Counted from the first letter of the stretch, positions 33,901 through 47,209 are shown. The stretch: 64,000 bases of DNA from Euglena gracilis (GCA_039621445.1 CP154955.1:40184426-40248425); one strand, 5' to 3'. Program-made: numbers and translations. Notes: generated by a model from the letters alone, not told the origin.

Positions 33901-36900
33901 GGGTGCAAAAACCCCTTTTCCCACTGAGTGGTTTTCGATTCTATTTTTTTGGGCCCTCCAGAGGATGTGCGGGCTGGGCAGCCATCCCCTCTGCCAAACG
34001 GCTTTGCTTGCCTGGCCACAACGGGATGTCCCCAGTGCCCCAACGACAGGTCCCTCCGCCCCTCCGACCCCTGCGCAAAGCTTTGCCGGGCCACCCCCCT
34101 CGGCGTGCGGTGTAGATTGCCCGACCCTTTTTTTTTTGTGCATGGCACACCGAAAGTCGTACGCATGCAAACTTCTTCACCTTCAACCGTAGCAGCTCTG
34201 GGGGGGGCTTAGTCGGGCCAGTGCAGCATATTCTGTGACCCCCGCACTCGTCCTTTCGGGCTGATGGGGGCCCGGCCTTCGGTGCCCCTCTTTGCCATAT
34301 CGCCGCCGGGGCTCGGAGCACCACCCCGCGGTTCGGATACCTGCCGCCCCTCCCCCTCCCCAAGCTCATGGTTGCAGCTCCCTGTGGCCGGTAGATCGGC
34401 CGCCCTTCCTGCGTGGGAGCTGTATTCCACTGTGGCTTGTGGGTTGGCGTCGCTTTGAAGAGGAGTGGGTGTCGTTTCTAAGATGCTTTGAGGTCCATAC
34501 ATTTCTGGCAATCTTAATTTCCTGCCCCCTCCTGGGTGAATTCCGGTCAGGCTTCTCTTTTTGAGAAGGTTGCACCACAACCAGGCTTTTGCTTAAGGGC
34601 TCGCAATATTCGGGGGGGGGGTCGAATGCAGCCAGCTTTGAAATCCCAACAGACCCCCCCGGGGGGTCTGCTTGCAGGACTGGCTAGTGAACAGGGGATT
34701 TCTTAAGCCGGAGGGTACCCAACCCCCCCCCGGGGGGGTCCAGCCAGACAGCCAGCAGCTCAAATCCAGCCAGCATCCCAAATTCGGGCTCCGGGGGGGG
34801 GGGGGTCGAGTGAAATAAAGTCAGGTCCAGCCCGGCCAGATGCCGGGCCAGTCGGCCGCTGACTGGCAAGCCAACTGGGCTGCCCAGCTCACCAATCCCT
34901 GCATTTTTTCCCCTCATCACAGCTTCTTCCATCACAGCCCCCCAGCCTTGATCTAGTTTCATCCATCAAAATGTCGAGAAGGCAAAAATGTTTTAGAAAA
35001 TTTTGGCTTTCGTTGACCCAACCCAGCCCAGCCCCCTCCGGCCCCGGACCCCCCCCCCATCCCCCCGGGGGGTCCAGCTAGCAGCTCGTTTCCAGCCAGC
35101 AGCCTTTTTGCCAGCCGGAGGCTGGACCCCCCGGGGGGCCTCAAGAAATTCCCTGTTAGTGGAAAAAAGATCCATTACCTGGTGCAGAGCATCTTCTTTT
35201 TTGACCCCCCCCAAACCCGCAAAAATGCCCATTTTGGCCATTTTGGGGAGTTTTTGAGCAAAATCAGCCAAAAAATAAACGCCTCATTTCCACCTCGACC
35301 CAGAGCATGCGAGGAAAATTTTTTTACATTTGGGCTCCTCCTCTCCCCTCCTCACATTCTGACAGAAGTCCCCTGATTTTAGCCTTTTTGGCCTTTTATT
35401 TGCACACAAACCAGCAGAATTTGTGACATAAAAGATTGGTCCAAGGTGGGCCCCCCGTGCCTGACCTGTCATGGCCTGTGCTAGTTGCCCGGTGGGCATC
35501 GGCGGGCGGAGGCATGTTTTGACCTTTTGGGGTGTTCGGGGCATCGCCAGGCCAAAGCCACAGCGGGCCGGCCTCCCCTTCTTCCACATCCCCCTCTCCG
35601 CCGCAAAAGCTGCACAGTTTGTCCCTCGCCCACCACCAACCTGCTGAACGCCAGAGTCCTGCCCTGCGCCCTGTTCCCACACCCCACGGGGGGGGGGGGA
35701 CTCCAGAGGGGCTTGGTGTTAAAACATTGGGGTCGTCCTGCGGAGGTGCCGGCGGTTGCCCAGGCACCAAAGAGAGGTGAGAGAATGAACGAGTCTCCCC
35801 GGGCACGTCCTTTCCATGCCCGGCACCGCACGGGCATACGTTCTGTCAACTTCAGTCCACTTGCCTGCCCCTTGGGTCCCTTAGCAGAAAGGGGGCAGAG
35901 TCCGCGCCCAACGCTGCCGAGCCAAGCCGGGGGGGGGGGGGGGCGGAGGGGCCGCAGCCGTCCATCCTCACCACGAGGCACGCTTCCTCGTTGAGGGCCT
36001 CCTCCAGCATGGAGGGGGTCTCCCGCCTCTCTCGCGCGCCATCCCCCGGCATCTCTCTCTGACTCGGCCACTCCGTTGTGTTCCGGGCCGCCATCGAAGG
36101 AATCAGTGAATCAAGGGCTTCCCACCCCAGGTTGTTGGTTACACGGCGTTGTCGTTGGACTGATCCCAAATGATCTCCTCGGATTTTGTGAATGAACAAT
36201 GTAGATTTTCAGTAGATTTTATCAAGCAATGCAAAGCACACCTTTTGACAAATCTGTCAGAAAACTCAGACAGTTTTTTGCGATTTTTTTCACTGCAGAA
36301 AATATGCGCATTATGTGGAATTTTATTGTGTGAAAATATGTTTGTTGAAAAGTCAAATTCGGAATTGGGACCGAACAGGGATATTTGGTGCAGTCGTTTC
36401 TTGCACCCCCCCCCCCCCGGAGATTGCACGTGGGAAGTGGCTGCCTGGCTGGTATCCAAAACCACCACCACCAACAACAAAAAGCGAATTGCTTTTGCCA
36501 AGTCCGAGCAGACATCCCCCAATCATCACTGTGATTGTCAAAAGCAACAGTTTTGACAATCATATTCAGTGATCATTGAATAACATTTGATCAAAGAAAA
36601 TAGAACTGACAATACGATCCCCACCGAGTGAAGGTAATCAAATAGGGGCAGAACTCCAGCCGGGGGCATCCCAGGCAATGGCTCCAGCGCTTTGTTGCGT
36701 GGCTGATGGCTGCCCTGCCCCGCTTCGCCCTCTCGCCGCTCCAGTTTTTTCTGACTTCTGCGGTTGGGATATATGTCCTCTCCCCCGAAGCCTAACCCTT
36801 CTTCCCCCACAAATCCCAGGCATTGTCGGCTGCCCACCCCCCCCCCCCCCCCGTCGTAATCGGACCTGTCACCTATCTGTGTATTTGTTGCTCCAACAGG

Positions 36901-37075
36901 TGAGAGTTTCCGCGAAGAACTGCCCATAATTTTTTCGCTCCATACATTGATTTAAAAATCCCTAACTGAAATCCGCTTATTGCCCATTGCCCCCACAGGA
37001 TTGCCCCCTCTAACTGCAGGGGTCTTGGGGTGAAGGCACCAATGCCTGATGAGGAGGCGCTGCGTCCCCCCCCTC
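27947..37075. repeat. Segmental tandem duplication, unit 1 (about 9.1 kb)
   Basis: Colinear, same-orientation matches with unit 2: 27947 (CAACAGGCTTGCAAGTCAAC) with 37076; 28345 with 37405; 30215-30450 with 38845-39060; 30555-30920 with 39735-40080; 32570-32840 with 41050-41300; 32980 with 41515; 33170-33360 with 42690-42895; 33960-34440 with 43030-44020; 35520-35690 with 44745-44900; 35945-36100 with 45350 and 48236-48330; 36690-36840 with 49130-49250. Matches are diverged and broken by insertions. No gene is recognised inside. Open frames in the two units are not conserved, so the unit is taken as non-coding. Confidence 0.7.
28730..29700. repeat. Cluster of GC-run dispersed repeats
   Basis: Several copies of C/G-run repeats with GCCAAAGGCCGGGCCAGAAA, AAAATGGCACCGTTGGCC and CCGGCCCGGCGCTTCCGCCG text lie in tandem. 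Their cores match 6300-6430. They are non-coding. Confidence 0.45.
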
Positions 37076-39104
37076 AGCCCGAATAGGTAACAGGCTTGCA
37101 AGTCAACTGGGGGTGTGCCAGAATGTCGGTCTTTCCAAGCTACCTCTCTCGCGGTGCATGCAAGCACAGCGAGTCCACTCTCGGTGTTGCGTGTGTGTTG
37201 TTTCCACAAGGCGGTGAAATAAAATATTTTTGGCGCGGCAATGGACCAAATTGTGCAATGTCCCTCAGGGATTTGATGACTTGTCAGTCATCCAGTGGTC
37301 GGCTGGCCGCCGGCCGTTCTCGTGTTGCCAAATTTCTCTCAAGATTACTTCCAGAATAATGCCCACACCCCGGGTGCAAGAAAAATTTACTCGAACCTTT
37401 CGATTTTTGATTGTGCCACACCCACCAGCATCGGCCTTCCACTTGCAACCTCCGTCGTCGGTTTCTACTGAGCTGCTGTCTTCTGTGCTCTTTAGTGGAA
37501 TTTTTTCCCCAGTGGTGTGAAAGTTCCCAGCTCCACCCCCATTGGCCAATGGCAGGCAACCCTTGTCCACTTTGGGGCCACTTTTTGCCACTTGAATGGC
37601 TTCTTCTGCTGTTTTTGGCCACTTTTGCCCAAACTTGAGGTTGTTTCTGCTGATTTTTGATAACTCTTGGTCAGCTTTGGTCACTTCCTCCTTGACTTGC
37701 ATCTGTCTCAAGCCTGTGGAAGTGGGCAAAAACAGGCAAAGAGGGGTCAAAAGTGGCATAGGTGGAGAAAAGTGGCAAAAATGGGGGGGAAATGGGCAAC
37801 AGTGGCAAAAATGGCCAAAAAAGCAGCAGGTCAGGGAAGACCTTGTCCTCCATTTCCCAAAGGCATAATTGGCAAACAAAAGGTAAAATCGGCCCTGGTC
37901 GGCCCTGGTCGGAACCCCCATGTATGGGGGGGGGGGTCATGAAAATCGTCGTCGGCCCTGGTCTCACCTGGTTGAACCGGGTCTCTGTGTCAGACTGCCA
38001 AGACTCTTTCACCTCTACTCCAGAAAAAATATGAGGTTGGACCACCCTGTCAAACCCCAGGTTGCAGCAGCTGCTCTAATCAGCCCTGGTCGGCCTTGGG
38101 CGGCCCTGGTCGACCTGGTGGGCAAACAGTCGGCCACAGGTGGGGGTGCGCCAGCAAAAAATAGGCGTACACACCGACCACACAGTTTTAAGCACTTTCG
38201 CCCATTTTTGGCCACGTTTGCCAACTGTTGCTCATGTTTGGCCGCATTGGGGCGGCTTCTGGCAATCTGGCCCTGGCTTTGAAGCGGCCGTCAGCATTCG
38301 CAGCGATCCCCTGTTCCATGCAGTCCCGGCTAGCAGTGCGTGTGTATGCAAAAATTTAGGGTTTTTGGATTGAAACTCAAGACTCAAGACTCAAGCACCA
38401 GGACGAAAGAAGGGCACCAAACATAGTGCGGGACGAAGCAGCTGTGGGACAACGTTCGCCGTGAGTCCATGCCTGCGGCAACTGTCTCCCAACCGGTGCC
38501 TGGTCACGGCTGGGGAGTTGAGGTGTTGATATCCCATACCCCCCCCCCACAAGGTGACCTCCAGGCCCAACTCTACTCAATTATTCTCCCAACTCGGCCT
38601 CCCAGGGATTGGTCTTCCGCTCTTTACCGCCAACTTAGCCTCCCCGAGAATTTTGGCTTTTTTTTGAAAGAAATTGGATTTTTCAGAGGGAAATTTTTTG
38701 CCGCTTTTTTTGAACAATTTGACAGGGAAAAGGAATCGGTGATTCTTTTTTTTATTGGCATTTTACAGGCTACACTGTGGGATCAAACCAGGCTGTGGCT
38801 CATGCTAAGGCTTTTTTTTAAAAAATGTCCAGGCCAAAATTTGTTGGCTTTGATCTGGTATGTTCACGATGGAGTCAGCAACTTAAACGTCATCTCAGCA
38901 GACACCCTCGATGCCATTATCTTTCACTCTGTATTTTTCTTCCCTGTCCAGCTACACCGTTTACTCAAAAGGTTTCCCTTCTATGGCTCCACTTTCATTG
39001 TTTGTGCACCCCGGATTAATGCTTTTCTCAGAAATTTTCTCATTGATTCCCTCTTTATGATGATTGAGAGGCAGGTCAATGATTCATTGACCTGCCTCTT
39101 TATC

Positions 39105-39656
39105 CAGGGGGAGAGAAAAAATGCAACTTGCATAATTTGCATTTTTTTGCATAATCGGGTTTTTCCGGTATTTGCATTTTTTTGTATTTTTTTTGCATTT
39201 TTTTGCATAAAATATTTTGACCCGGAAATTTTTTTTTGTAGTTGGTCGCCATATATGTTTGCATTTTTTTGCATTTTCTTTGCATTTTTTGCATTTTTTT
39301 TTGCATTTTTTGCAAAAAATATTTTGTCCTGGAAAATTTTTTTGCAGTTGGTCGCCAGTTTGTCATGTTTTGTCTCTGGTCCCTCTGCAGTTGCCTGGGG
39401 TTTTTGGGGTCTCAGTGCTTGCGTTGTCTTCCAGGAGGTCTTCTTTGTGAATCATTGACAGGTATACACCGGCATTATCACATGTCTATGGATTATTGGC
39501 AGCAACTCTGTTACATTCCAGCCTTTTCTCAGGGTTTTCTCAGGGTTTTTTTGCAAGTTGCATTTTTTTGCATTTTTTGCATTTTTTTTGCATTTTTTTG
39601 CATTTTTTTGACTTGCATAATTTGAAGGGCCAAGTTGCATTTTTCCCTCCCCCCTG
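39105..39656. mobile_element. Non-autonomous CAGGGG-ended element with GCATTTTTTT core
   Basis: The left end starts CAGGGGGAGAG followed by AAATGCAACTTG. The right end is CAAGTTGCATTT followed by a C-rich stretch ending CCCCTG. Target duplication is CTTTATC (39098-39104 and 39657-39663). The core is repeated GCATTTTTTT with AAAATATTTTG blocks. The related site in unit 1 (about 30480-30500) lacks the insertion, which supports mobility. A second copy lies inverted at 57269. Confidence 0.75.
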
Positions 39657-41940
39657 CTTTATCTCTCTCCATTTCAAACCCTCTCCATCACAACCCAAAA
39701 TACAAGCGTCTCTTCAAAATCTTCAGTTTTCTTGTGCAATGGCCCAGGCTGTTTTTTTTAAAAAAAAATTTATTTCAGAGAAATGCTTTTTATTGGCACA
39801 CCATTCACAGTAGATGGACAACTGGTAAAGAGCTGGCGTCCAACTGTTTGTATTTTTGGAAGTCATAGATTGCTTCACATGGGATATGGAGCGCCATCTC
39901 TGAAATCCCTCCCCATCCACACCTCTCAGCTCCATTGTGTGCGTGCCAGATGGAAGTGGAGGGGCAACTCTTCTGGTATGTTACAGAAACGACCTGCTGA
40001 GTATTGTACAGTTGCCTGCCGGATGGCAGCCTTGCTAGAGTGTGGCTGTCTACTGGCACAGACCTCTGGTGCTGAACAACCACAATTGACAAAGAAGAAC
40101 ACACGTGTAGGCAGCATAAATTCAGTCACTGGCTGAATGAGATTAATCCAAGCCACAAATAATCACGATCCAACACAAATTTGGAGACTTTCCAAAATCA
40201 CGAATAATCACAAATTACCACTAACAACCGCAAATTATTATGGATAAGATATTCTCACATTTTATGAGGATTAATTTCCTCAAAGAGGAAAACCAATATG
40301 GACAAGAGACGATGTTCCTCTCCTAAGGTCAAGATAAATGGGAGAAAATGTAAGTCAATGAATCTGGCCTCCTAAAGTGTCTGCAACATGGCAGGCCTTG
40401 AGGACAAAATGAGGACTGCAGAAACAAGATGAAAAAGACGTCTGCATTCCAAAATTGGCCCAAAATGGCCAATGATGGCCAATGATGGCGCAATAATAAT
40501 AATTTGTGACTAGTCAAAAACTGGAAAAACTGGATGGAAATGTCCCAAAGCCCCAAAAGCCCAAAGTGACCAACAATGCCAAAGAAAATTGAGCTTCATC
40601 CAGGCACTTGTACAGATCTGTACACCCCAAGCTGATCTTTTTTCGAAATTCTGCAAAATCCTGCAAATTTTCACAAAACCCAACAAAAATGCCACAAAAA
40701 TTCGCCATATTGCATTGCATTTGAGATGTGCATTGTTTGTTTCGGGCAAAAAAAAAGTGACAAAAAATAGGGGTGGAATCAGCTATTTTCTCAATGCTGG
40801 TCGACCCCACTCAAGCGCATTTCCTGTCAGCGATTGCATGGTGGCCAAGGATCAGAAATCACCAGAAAAAAATACATCCATGAAATTGTGTGACCATATG
40901 GATAAAAATGTGCTTACATTGTGCTCAATTGGGGTCATTTTTTGCATCTGAAAGAATCTGATAAGTTTGCACAGATAAACCCCCTCCCAGTCCCAACCCC
41001 GCTGGCCAAGTAATATACCGGGGGATTGGGGTTTGCCACATCATCTATTCCGATCACGAATGTTTGGGTAGGACACAGCCAGCCGTGTCCCCATCGTTCT
41101 TCCTTAATCCCCAAGCCTCCCATCTGCGACGTGACGCCTGTGATGGGGCCCCACCATAACGACTACATGTTCATCGATTTCATGGATCTCATTTCATTGG
41201 GGGATGAGCTGCATTTGAAAATATGTTCCCCCGATATCTCTCCCTTCCGTTGCTCTTACGGTCAAATGAAGACAACTGCCGGTTTAAATTTTGTTCCCAC
41301 TAACACATATCTCTTCTGAACGATTGAAGGTTCCGACGTGAAACACAAGTGTGTGTGTGTGTGTGTGTTTTGATTGTGTTTTTTTTTTTGCTAGCAGATT
41401 GGCTTCCTCAGTTGAAGTTGCAAACAAATGTATGAAAACTGGATCGGGGGCGGAGCGAATGAATAAGCAGAATTGCAGATCACACCACGCTGATTGACTT
41501 TATTGGGGCCGTATCTTGAGCTCGGTTCTCATCATTCTGGGGGGGGGGGGCTGATTGAATTGTCTTTCGGAGTGACAAGCGACCCCCCACCCCCGTAACG
41601 AGAATAACGTGTCAACAACTCCAACCCAGGGAAGGGATACCTGCTGGGGCAGGCACCCCAAGTAAGTCGAGGGAGGCGAGAAAGCTGTTTTTCGTTGTTT
41701 TTTTTTCGAGTTTTTTTATTTTCGCGAAATTCGTATTTTTTGCAGGTTTTATTTTGATTTTTTCCGATGTTTTTTAATTTCTGCTGGATATTCTTGCCTA
41801 TGAAAATTCCTAATTTGGTCCGATTTATCCTCGAGACCATTTTTTTGTCAACGTCAACAAATTTGTCGTCAATTCTGCATTTTTTTTGGTGAAAAACAAA
41901 TTGCAGTTTTATGGAAAGAAGCTTTCCCCGGAGCAGGTAA

Positions 41941-42180
41941 CCCCCCCCCTAATAGAAGCACGGGGCCCCTACATGCGCAGGGTCCAAATAAAAGCGTACC
42001 CCCCCCCCCGCCGCCGAAGGCGGCGGTCCGCTACAAGTGCACCCCCCATTTTGATGGGATTTCTAAAACAAATCAACAAATCAACAAACGTAGGTAGGGT
42101 CCAAATAGAAGCATACCCCCTGCCGCCAGAGGCGGCGGTCTGCTATAAGCGCACCTGTGCTTCTATTAGGGAGGGGGGGG
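41941..42180. mobile_element. C-run-capped inverted-repeat element (TAATAGAAGCAC family)
   Basis: The left end is a C run then TAATAGAAGCACGGGGC. The right end is GTGCTTCTATTA then a G run. Two GCCGCC-GAAGGCGGCGG-type hairpins (about 42010 and 42125) and two GGGTCCAAATA motifs lie inside. A truncated relative is on the other strand at 63266-63440. Confidence 0.65.
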
Positions 42181-44309
42181 TTATATATTCTCAAATATTT
42201 TGAGAAGAATCCTCTGCAGCAGAAAGGTCTAACACGAATTCTTGAAGTATTTTGCTTGTGTTTTTTCGCGCTTTTTTGTGTTTTGTGTTTTTGTTTTTGG
42301 GTTTTTTGGAGTCAATTTTCTTGAGTGTTTGTGTTACTCCCCCCTCCCCCCGAAGCCCACCCGACCTCAGGGTGGGGGCACACATGGGGGCCAAAGGTGC
42401 CTGGGATACTCCGGTGTCGAAAACGTCGGACGCTCATTGTTTGGCAAATTTTGTTCGCAACAAGGCAGGCACGACTGGGGGGGGGGGTGGGCAGGCACGA
42501 CTGGGGGTGTGCTTGCCTGGCACCTCAGGGCACTCCGAGACCCCCCCCCGGGTGCTGTGACGCTCAGCCTTTGCATGATGAGTGCCATATTAACAACCTG
42601 GTGTTATGCAGGGGGCCCGGCACACCACCGTGACACCAAACCACCAGGGTGTGTGTACTGGACAACTGTGGACCACTGGGGTGGGGGATGGATGCGTGGC
42701 CGGGGAGGTGGGGAAGCCCCGGGGCGATGGGGCCCCCCCTCGCGCTTTGCAATATCACTGCTGGGGCCCTCCACCCCCGGTGGTTTGGATACCTGCCGCC
42801 CCCCGCCTCCTCACCCCCACCCTTCCATCTCTCCCCGATGTGTCCTCGGGCAGATGTGCCACAACGTTGGCGTGTCCTGTTGTGGCCCGCCTCCCCCCCC
42901 CCCGAATTAATGCCGCTGTGGTTGGAGCCAGTGACCCCAGGAAACGAAGCATTGACCCACTGCTTCTGCTTGAAGGTCGCGCCAACAGAACGATTGATGC
43001 CCTGGCCTTGCCAATGGTTCCGATCTTTTTGGCCCTCCAGGATGTGCAGTGCTTGCATGGGCCACTACAGAATGCAGCCAGTGCCCCAACGACGGGTGCC
43101 TCCGCCACTCGGACCCCTGTGCAAAGCTTTGCTGGGCCACCCTCCTCGGCATGTGGCGTGGAATCGACCACATCTCATTTTTCGATAGTTTTTCCCTTTC
43201 AATTTCGGTGCTGGTGACTGCAACCTACCCACCCACGAATTTTCGTCCCCAAAACTGAAATGAGCTTCCCCCCCCCCCAACAATTTTGGAGAATGCCAGC
43301 GAGAGAGCCATTGGGGTGCCTCCCCCCGGTTGGTCTGGACACAATGGTGTCAACCCCCAAGTCTCTCCAGGATGGACACATCCTTCGCATCTTTTTTGAT
43401 CTTCCGCTTCGGAGCCCTTCTGCGACCGTGACCTCCGGTGCCCTACCGGTCGCTGGCCACCCTGGGCACCGTTGGATTGGCTGTTGGATAGGGGAGGGGG
43501 AGGGTTGAATTGCCCTCCCGACGCCTGGCCCCCCCTCACATTCAAACTTGGCTTCCTTGGAGATGGTTTTCGGTCTGAATTTGCAATGGTCGCCCCCCCC
43601 CTTTTCAGGCTTTTTGGCGGACTTTGTTGCACATGTCCCGCCGACAGTTGCACCATGGCAGTTAGGAACCCAAAATAAACCCCGCCCTCACCTTCAATCG
43701 TGGTGTCAGCCAAGCGCCCCCCCCCCCCGGGTGTGCAAATTTACCCCCCCAGCCTCGCCCTCAATCGCAGCACCCCTGGGGGAGGGGTTTGTTAGGAAAT
43801 GCAGCATATTCGGTGACCCCCGCATTCGTCCTCTCGGGTTGATGGGGGCCCGGCCTTCGGTGCCCCTCTTTGCCATATCGCTGCGGGGGCTCGGAGCACC
43901 ACCCCGCGGTTCGGATACCTGCCACCCCTCCCCCTCCCCAAGCTCACGGTTGCAGCTCCCTGTGGGCGATCGATCGGCCGCCCTTCCTGCGTGGGAGCTG
44001 TATTCCACTGTGGCTTGTGGGTTGGACCCCTCCTTATGGGGGATCATTGTTTTGAGAGCTACATAATTCCCCAGTTGATGGCTTTATTTTTATTTTGAAA
44101 AACACCACCCCTTCTCCTTGGGGTCAGGAATGCTGGAACCTGTCATCCTCCTAAAGCTAAAAGTTTTTTTCGGCGGGAGCAGAACACAATGGAAATTTGA
44201 AGCAGCTTCTCACCTCCTTTATATTTTGTCTCCCTTATTTTCTCATATCACCCACACATACAGAGAAAAAAGGGAATGCTGCAAAGATGGCATGCCTTTG
44301 GAATATTAA

Positions 44310-44517
44310 ACCCCCCCAAATAACACCCCCCCCAAATAACACACCCCCCCTCGGGGGCCGATTTCGAGCGCCCAAATAACACCCCCCCCTGTTTTCCTTT
44401 GGTTTTCCATGTAAATATAACACCCCCCCCAAATAACACCCCCCCCTGGGGCCCCAGTTCGGGTGCCCAAATAACACACCGGGGGGGTGTGTTATTTGGG
44501 GGGGGGGGGTTATTTGG
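44310..44517. mobile_element. C-run-capped inverted-repeat element (CAAATAACAC family)
   Basis: CCCCCCCAAATAACACACCC at the left mirrors GGGTGTGTTATTTGGGGGGG at the right. CCAAATAACACCCCCC recurs inside. It is non-coding and about 208 bp long. Confidence 0.6.
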
Positions 44518-45624
44518 TCGAAGATTGAGGTGTGATATATTATTTGAAGGGTCTGTCAATGCAGCAAAGCCCCCCAAGTTCGCCTTCGTCTTCAACTTTT
44601 GATCTTGGCTCCCAGATTTCAGTATTTTGTCCTTCCGAAATTTGTGCGCGCGTGCGCATTTGTCTCCCCAAGGTTGGCTCCCTGGCCTGGCATTGCATCG
44701 TGGCCGGCTCCGGGCTGGCATTCATTTTGAGGTCATTTCGAGCGGTCGTCCGGGGCATCGCCCGGCCAAAGCCGCAGCGGGCCGGCCTCCCCTTCTTCCA
44801 CATCCCTCACTCCGCTGCAAAGCCGCACATTTTCGTCCCTCGCCCACCACCAACCTGACCAACGCCGCAGCCCTGCCCTGCGTCCTCTTCCCACACGGCT
44901 CCAGAGGGGCTCGGGCGCGTTTTAGGGGCGTCCTGCGGAGGCGCCCGCGGTGGCGCAGGGTCCCCTGAGGGTCCCTCAGGGCACCCTCTCGCCTTCTTTG
45001 GTGCTCAAGGCAAGAAAGGAAGGGGTTCAGGGCCTCCAGCAGGGGGGACTTTGGCATCTGTCATTTTCCCGCGACATCCAAAAAACTTTCCGCAATCTTC
45101 CACGATTTTCTCCCTTTCTGCATTTTTCTGCGTGCACATAAAAATTGAAGATACAATGAGTTCCGGCAAGCTTTTATCTTTTTCTGATTTTTTGCACCAA
45201 CAAATTGCTTATTTTGGTACCAGCATGTTCCCAAACATTACAAAATTCATGGGTTTGGGCATCTTTTTTTGGAGGAATTGTGAATGACGTCTCAATAAGC
45301 CCACCAATGTTTGGAAGCAGGCAGGGAGGCAAGCGGGAGAGAGCAAGAGGAGGGCGAGGCCGCAGCCGTCCGTCCCCACCACGAGACATGGTTCCTCGTT
45401 GAGGGCCTCCTCCAGCCAGGCTTCTTTTTAAGTCACCTGACCCCCCCCCCCGGGGGGGAGGGGGGTGGGTCCGGGCCGGACCCCCCGGGGGGGGGGGTCC
45501 CGCGCCGGAGGCGCTGGGTAAAACCTTTTCGGCGAGAAGCGCCGAAATTTTTTGAAAATTGCCTTTAACGGGCCCGATTTTGGGGGGTCCCCCCCGGGGG
45601 GGGTCCCGGGGGGGGTAACAGTAG

Positions 45625-45664
45625 GAGGAGGTTCGAGCTCGAACGTTCGAGCTCGAACCTCCTC
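45625..45664. repeat. Perfect 40-bp palindrome
   Basis: It is centred on AACGTT at 45642-45647 and built of GAGGTTCGAGCTCGAA and its complement. It shares TTCGAG/CTCGAA text with the nearby 43-bp repeats. Confidence 0.9.
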
Positions 45665-45704
45665 TAACGTTTTTGAGCCCCCCCCTTCGAGGGGGGGGGG
45701 GCTT

Positions 45705-45925
45705 AAAATCCTCCTCGAATGACCTCGAACGACATTCGAGGAGGATATTGATCCTCCTCGAACGACCTCGAACGACATTCGAGGAGGATTTCGATCCTCC
45801 TCGAACGACCTCGAACAACATTCGAGGAGGATCTCGATCCTCCTCGAACGACCTCGAACGACATTCGAGGAGGATCTCGATCCTCCTCGAACGACCTCGA
45901 ACGATTTCCGATTCGAGGAGGATTT
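45705..45925. repeat. 43-bp tandem array, about 5 units, hairpin-forming
   Basis: Each unit contains ATCCTCCTCGAA and its complement TTCGAGGAGGAT separated by CGACCTCGAACGACA. The frames reading GGSRSSSNVVRGRSRR result from a 43-bp period and are not taken as protein. Confidence 0.9.
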
Positions 45926-46441
45926 CGAGTCCTCGTTACCATCGTCCGTTGTTCTGCATTCTGCTTGTTTGTTTGTTTGTTTTTTCTGTCTTTCACTGGC
46001 ACGATTCGGAAGAAAGCAAAGACCGGGGGGGGGGAGAGAGAGAGGGGGGTTCTGTTTGTTCTCTTTTTTTCCTTCACGAGATAGAGAGAGAGAGAGGGAT
46101 TCTATTCTCCTGCTATGTACATGCATTCAGGTATCAGTTGCAAGGTTTTTGAGTCTGTTACCATCGTCCCTTGTTCTGGATTCTGCTTGTTCGTTTGATT
46201 TTTTCTGTCTTTCACTGGCACGATTCGGAAGAAAGCAAAGACCGGGGGAGAGAGAGGGGGTCCCGGAGAGAGAGGGAGAGAGAGAGAGAGTACGCAGGAA
46301 TGCAATCATTCAAAAGTATTTGTATTCAAAAATATTCCCATTCCATTAGTATTTCTGATGTTATTAGAAGGAATAGGGTTAGGGTCAAGATTTCATCCCC
46401 AATGGTTGCAACCATCCCGCTCATCGTTGCTATATTTCCCT

Positions 46442-46592
46442 CTACAGGGTACACAGCGAACCCAAAGAGTCGCCCAACTAGGGTTAATACACATGGGGGG
46501 ACCCGAGCGAGGCGCCGAAGGCGCCGAGCGAGGGTCCCCCCATGTGTATTAACCCTAGTTGGGCGACTCTTTGGGGTAGCTGGTACCCTGTA
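46442..46592. repeat. Large inverted repeat (hairpin), copy 1
   Basis: Outer arms CTACAGGGTAC and GTACCCTGTAG enclose a nearly uninterrupted stem from CCAAAGAGTCGCCCAACTAG to CATGGGGGGACCC. The loop side is GAGCGAGGCGCC-GAAGGCGCC. Stem arms are about 44 bp. Confidence 0.9.
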
Positions 46593-47057
46593 GGGGGCAA
46601 TTTTCCACGTGTTGTGAAAAAAATATATATTCAGATATGATAAACAATTATAATAAAGACTGCTTCTTACACGGGAATGTACTCATGCATAACTGTTTTT
46701 TATTGAAAAAAATTCTCATGCCGAGGGAATTTGTAACGTTATTAGAAGGAATAGGGTTAGGGTTGAGATTTCATAAATAATAAATAATAAATATATATAC
46801 ATATATATATATATATATAAATATAATATAAATAACATTCATATTCAGAAATAATACTCATAACTATAAATAATAAAACAAATAAATAAAAAAATGTTTT
46901 TTATTTCACAGGAACGTGCTCATGCATAAATGTTCTTGCTAAAAAAAAAAATCCTCCCCCGAGACAGTTTGTAACGTTAATTGAAGGAATAGGGTTAGGG
47001 TTAAGATTTCATCCCCAGTGGTTGTCACCATTGCACTCATCGTTGTTATTTTTCCCT

Positions 47058-47209
47058 CTACAGGGTACACAGCGAACCCAAAGAGTCGCCCAACTAGGGT
47101 TAATGCACATGGGGGGACCCGAGCGAGGCGCCGAAGGCGCCGAGCGAGGGTCCCCCCATGTGCATTAACCCTAGTTGGGCGACTCTTTGGGGTAGCTGGT
47201 ACCCTGTAG
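47058..47209. repeat. Large inverted repeat (hairpin), copy 2
   Basis: Same structure as 46442-46592. Where copy 1 has TTAATACACATG pairing with CATGTGTATTAA, copy 2 has TTAATGCACATG pairing with CATGTGCATTAA, so both sides of one base pair changed. The flanking AGGAATAGGGTTAGGGT and TACACGGGAATGTACTCATG blocks are also duplicated. Confidence 0.9.

Noticed and set aside
46370-47010. Telomere-like AGGGTTAGGGT repeats
   Set aside because: Only two or three short units per site, repeated within a duplicated block. This is not a telomeric array.
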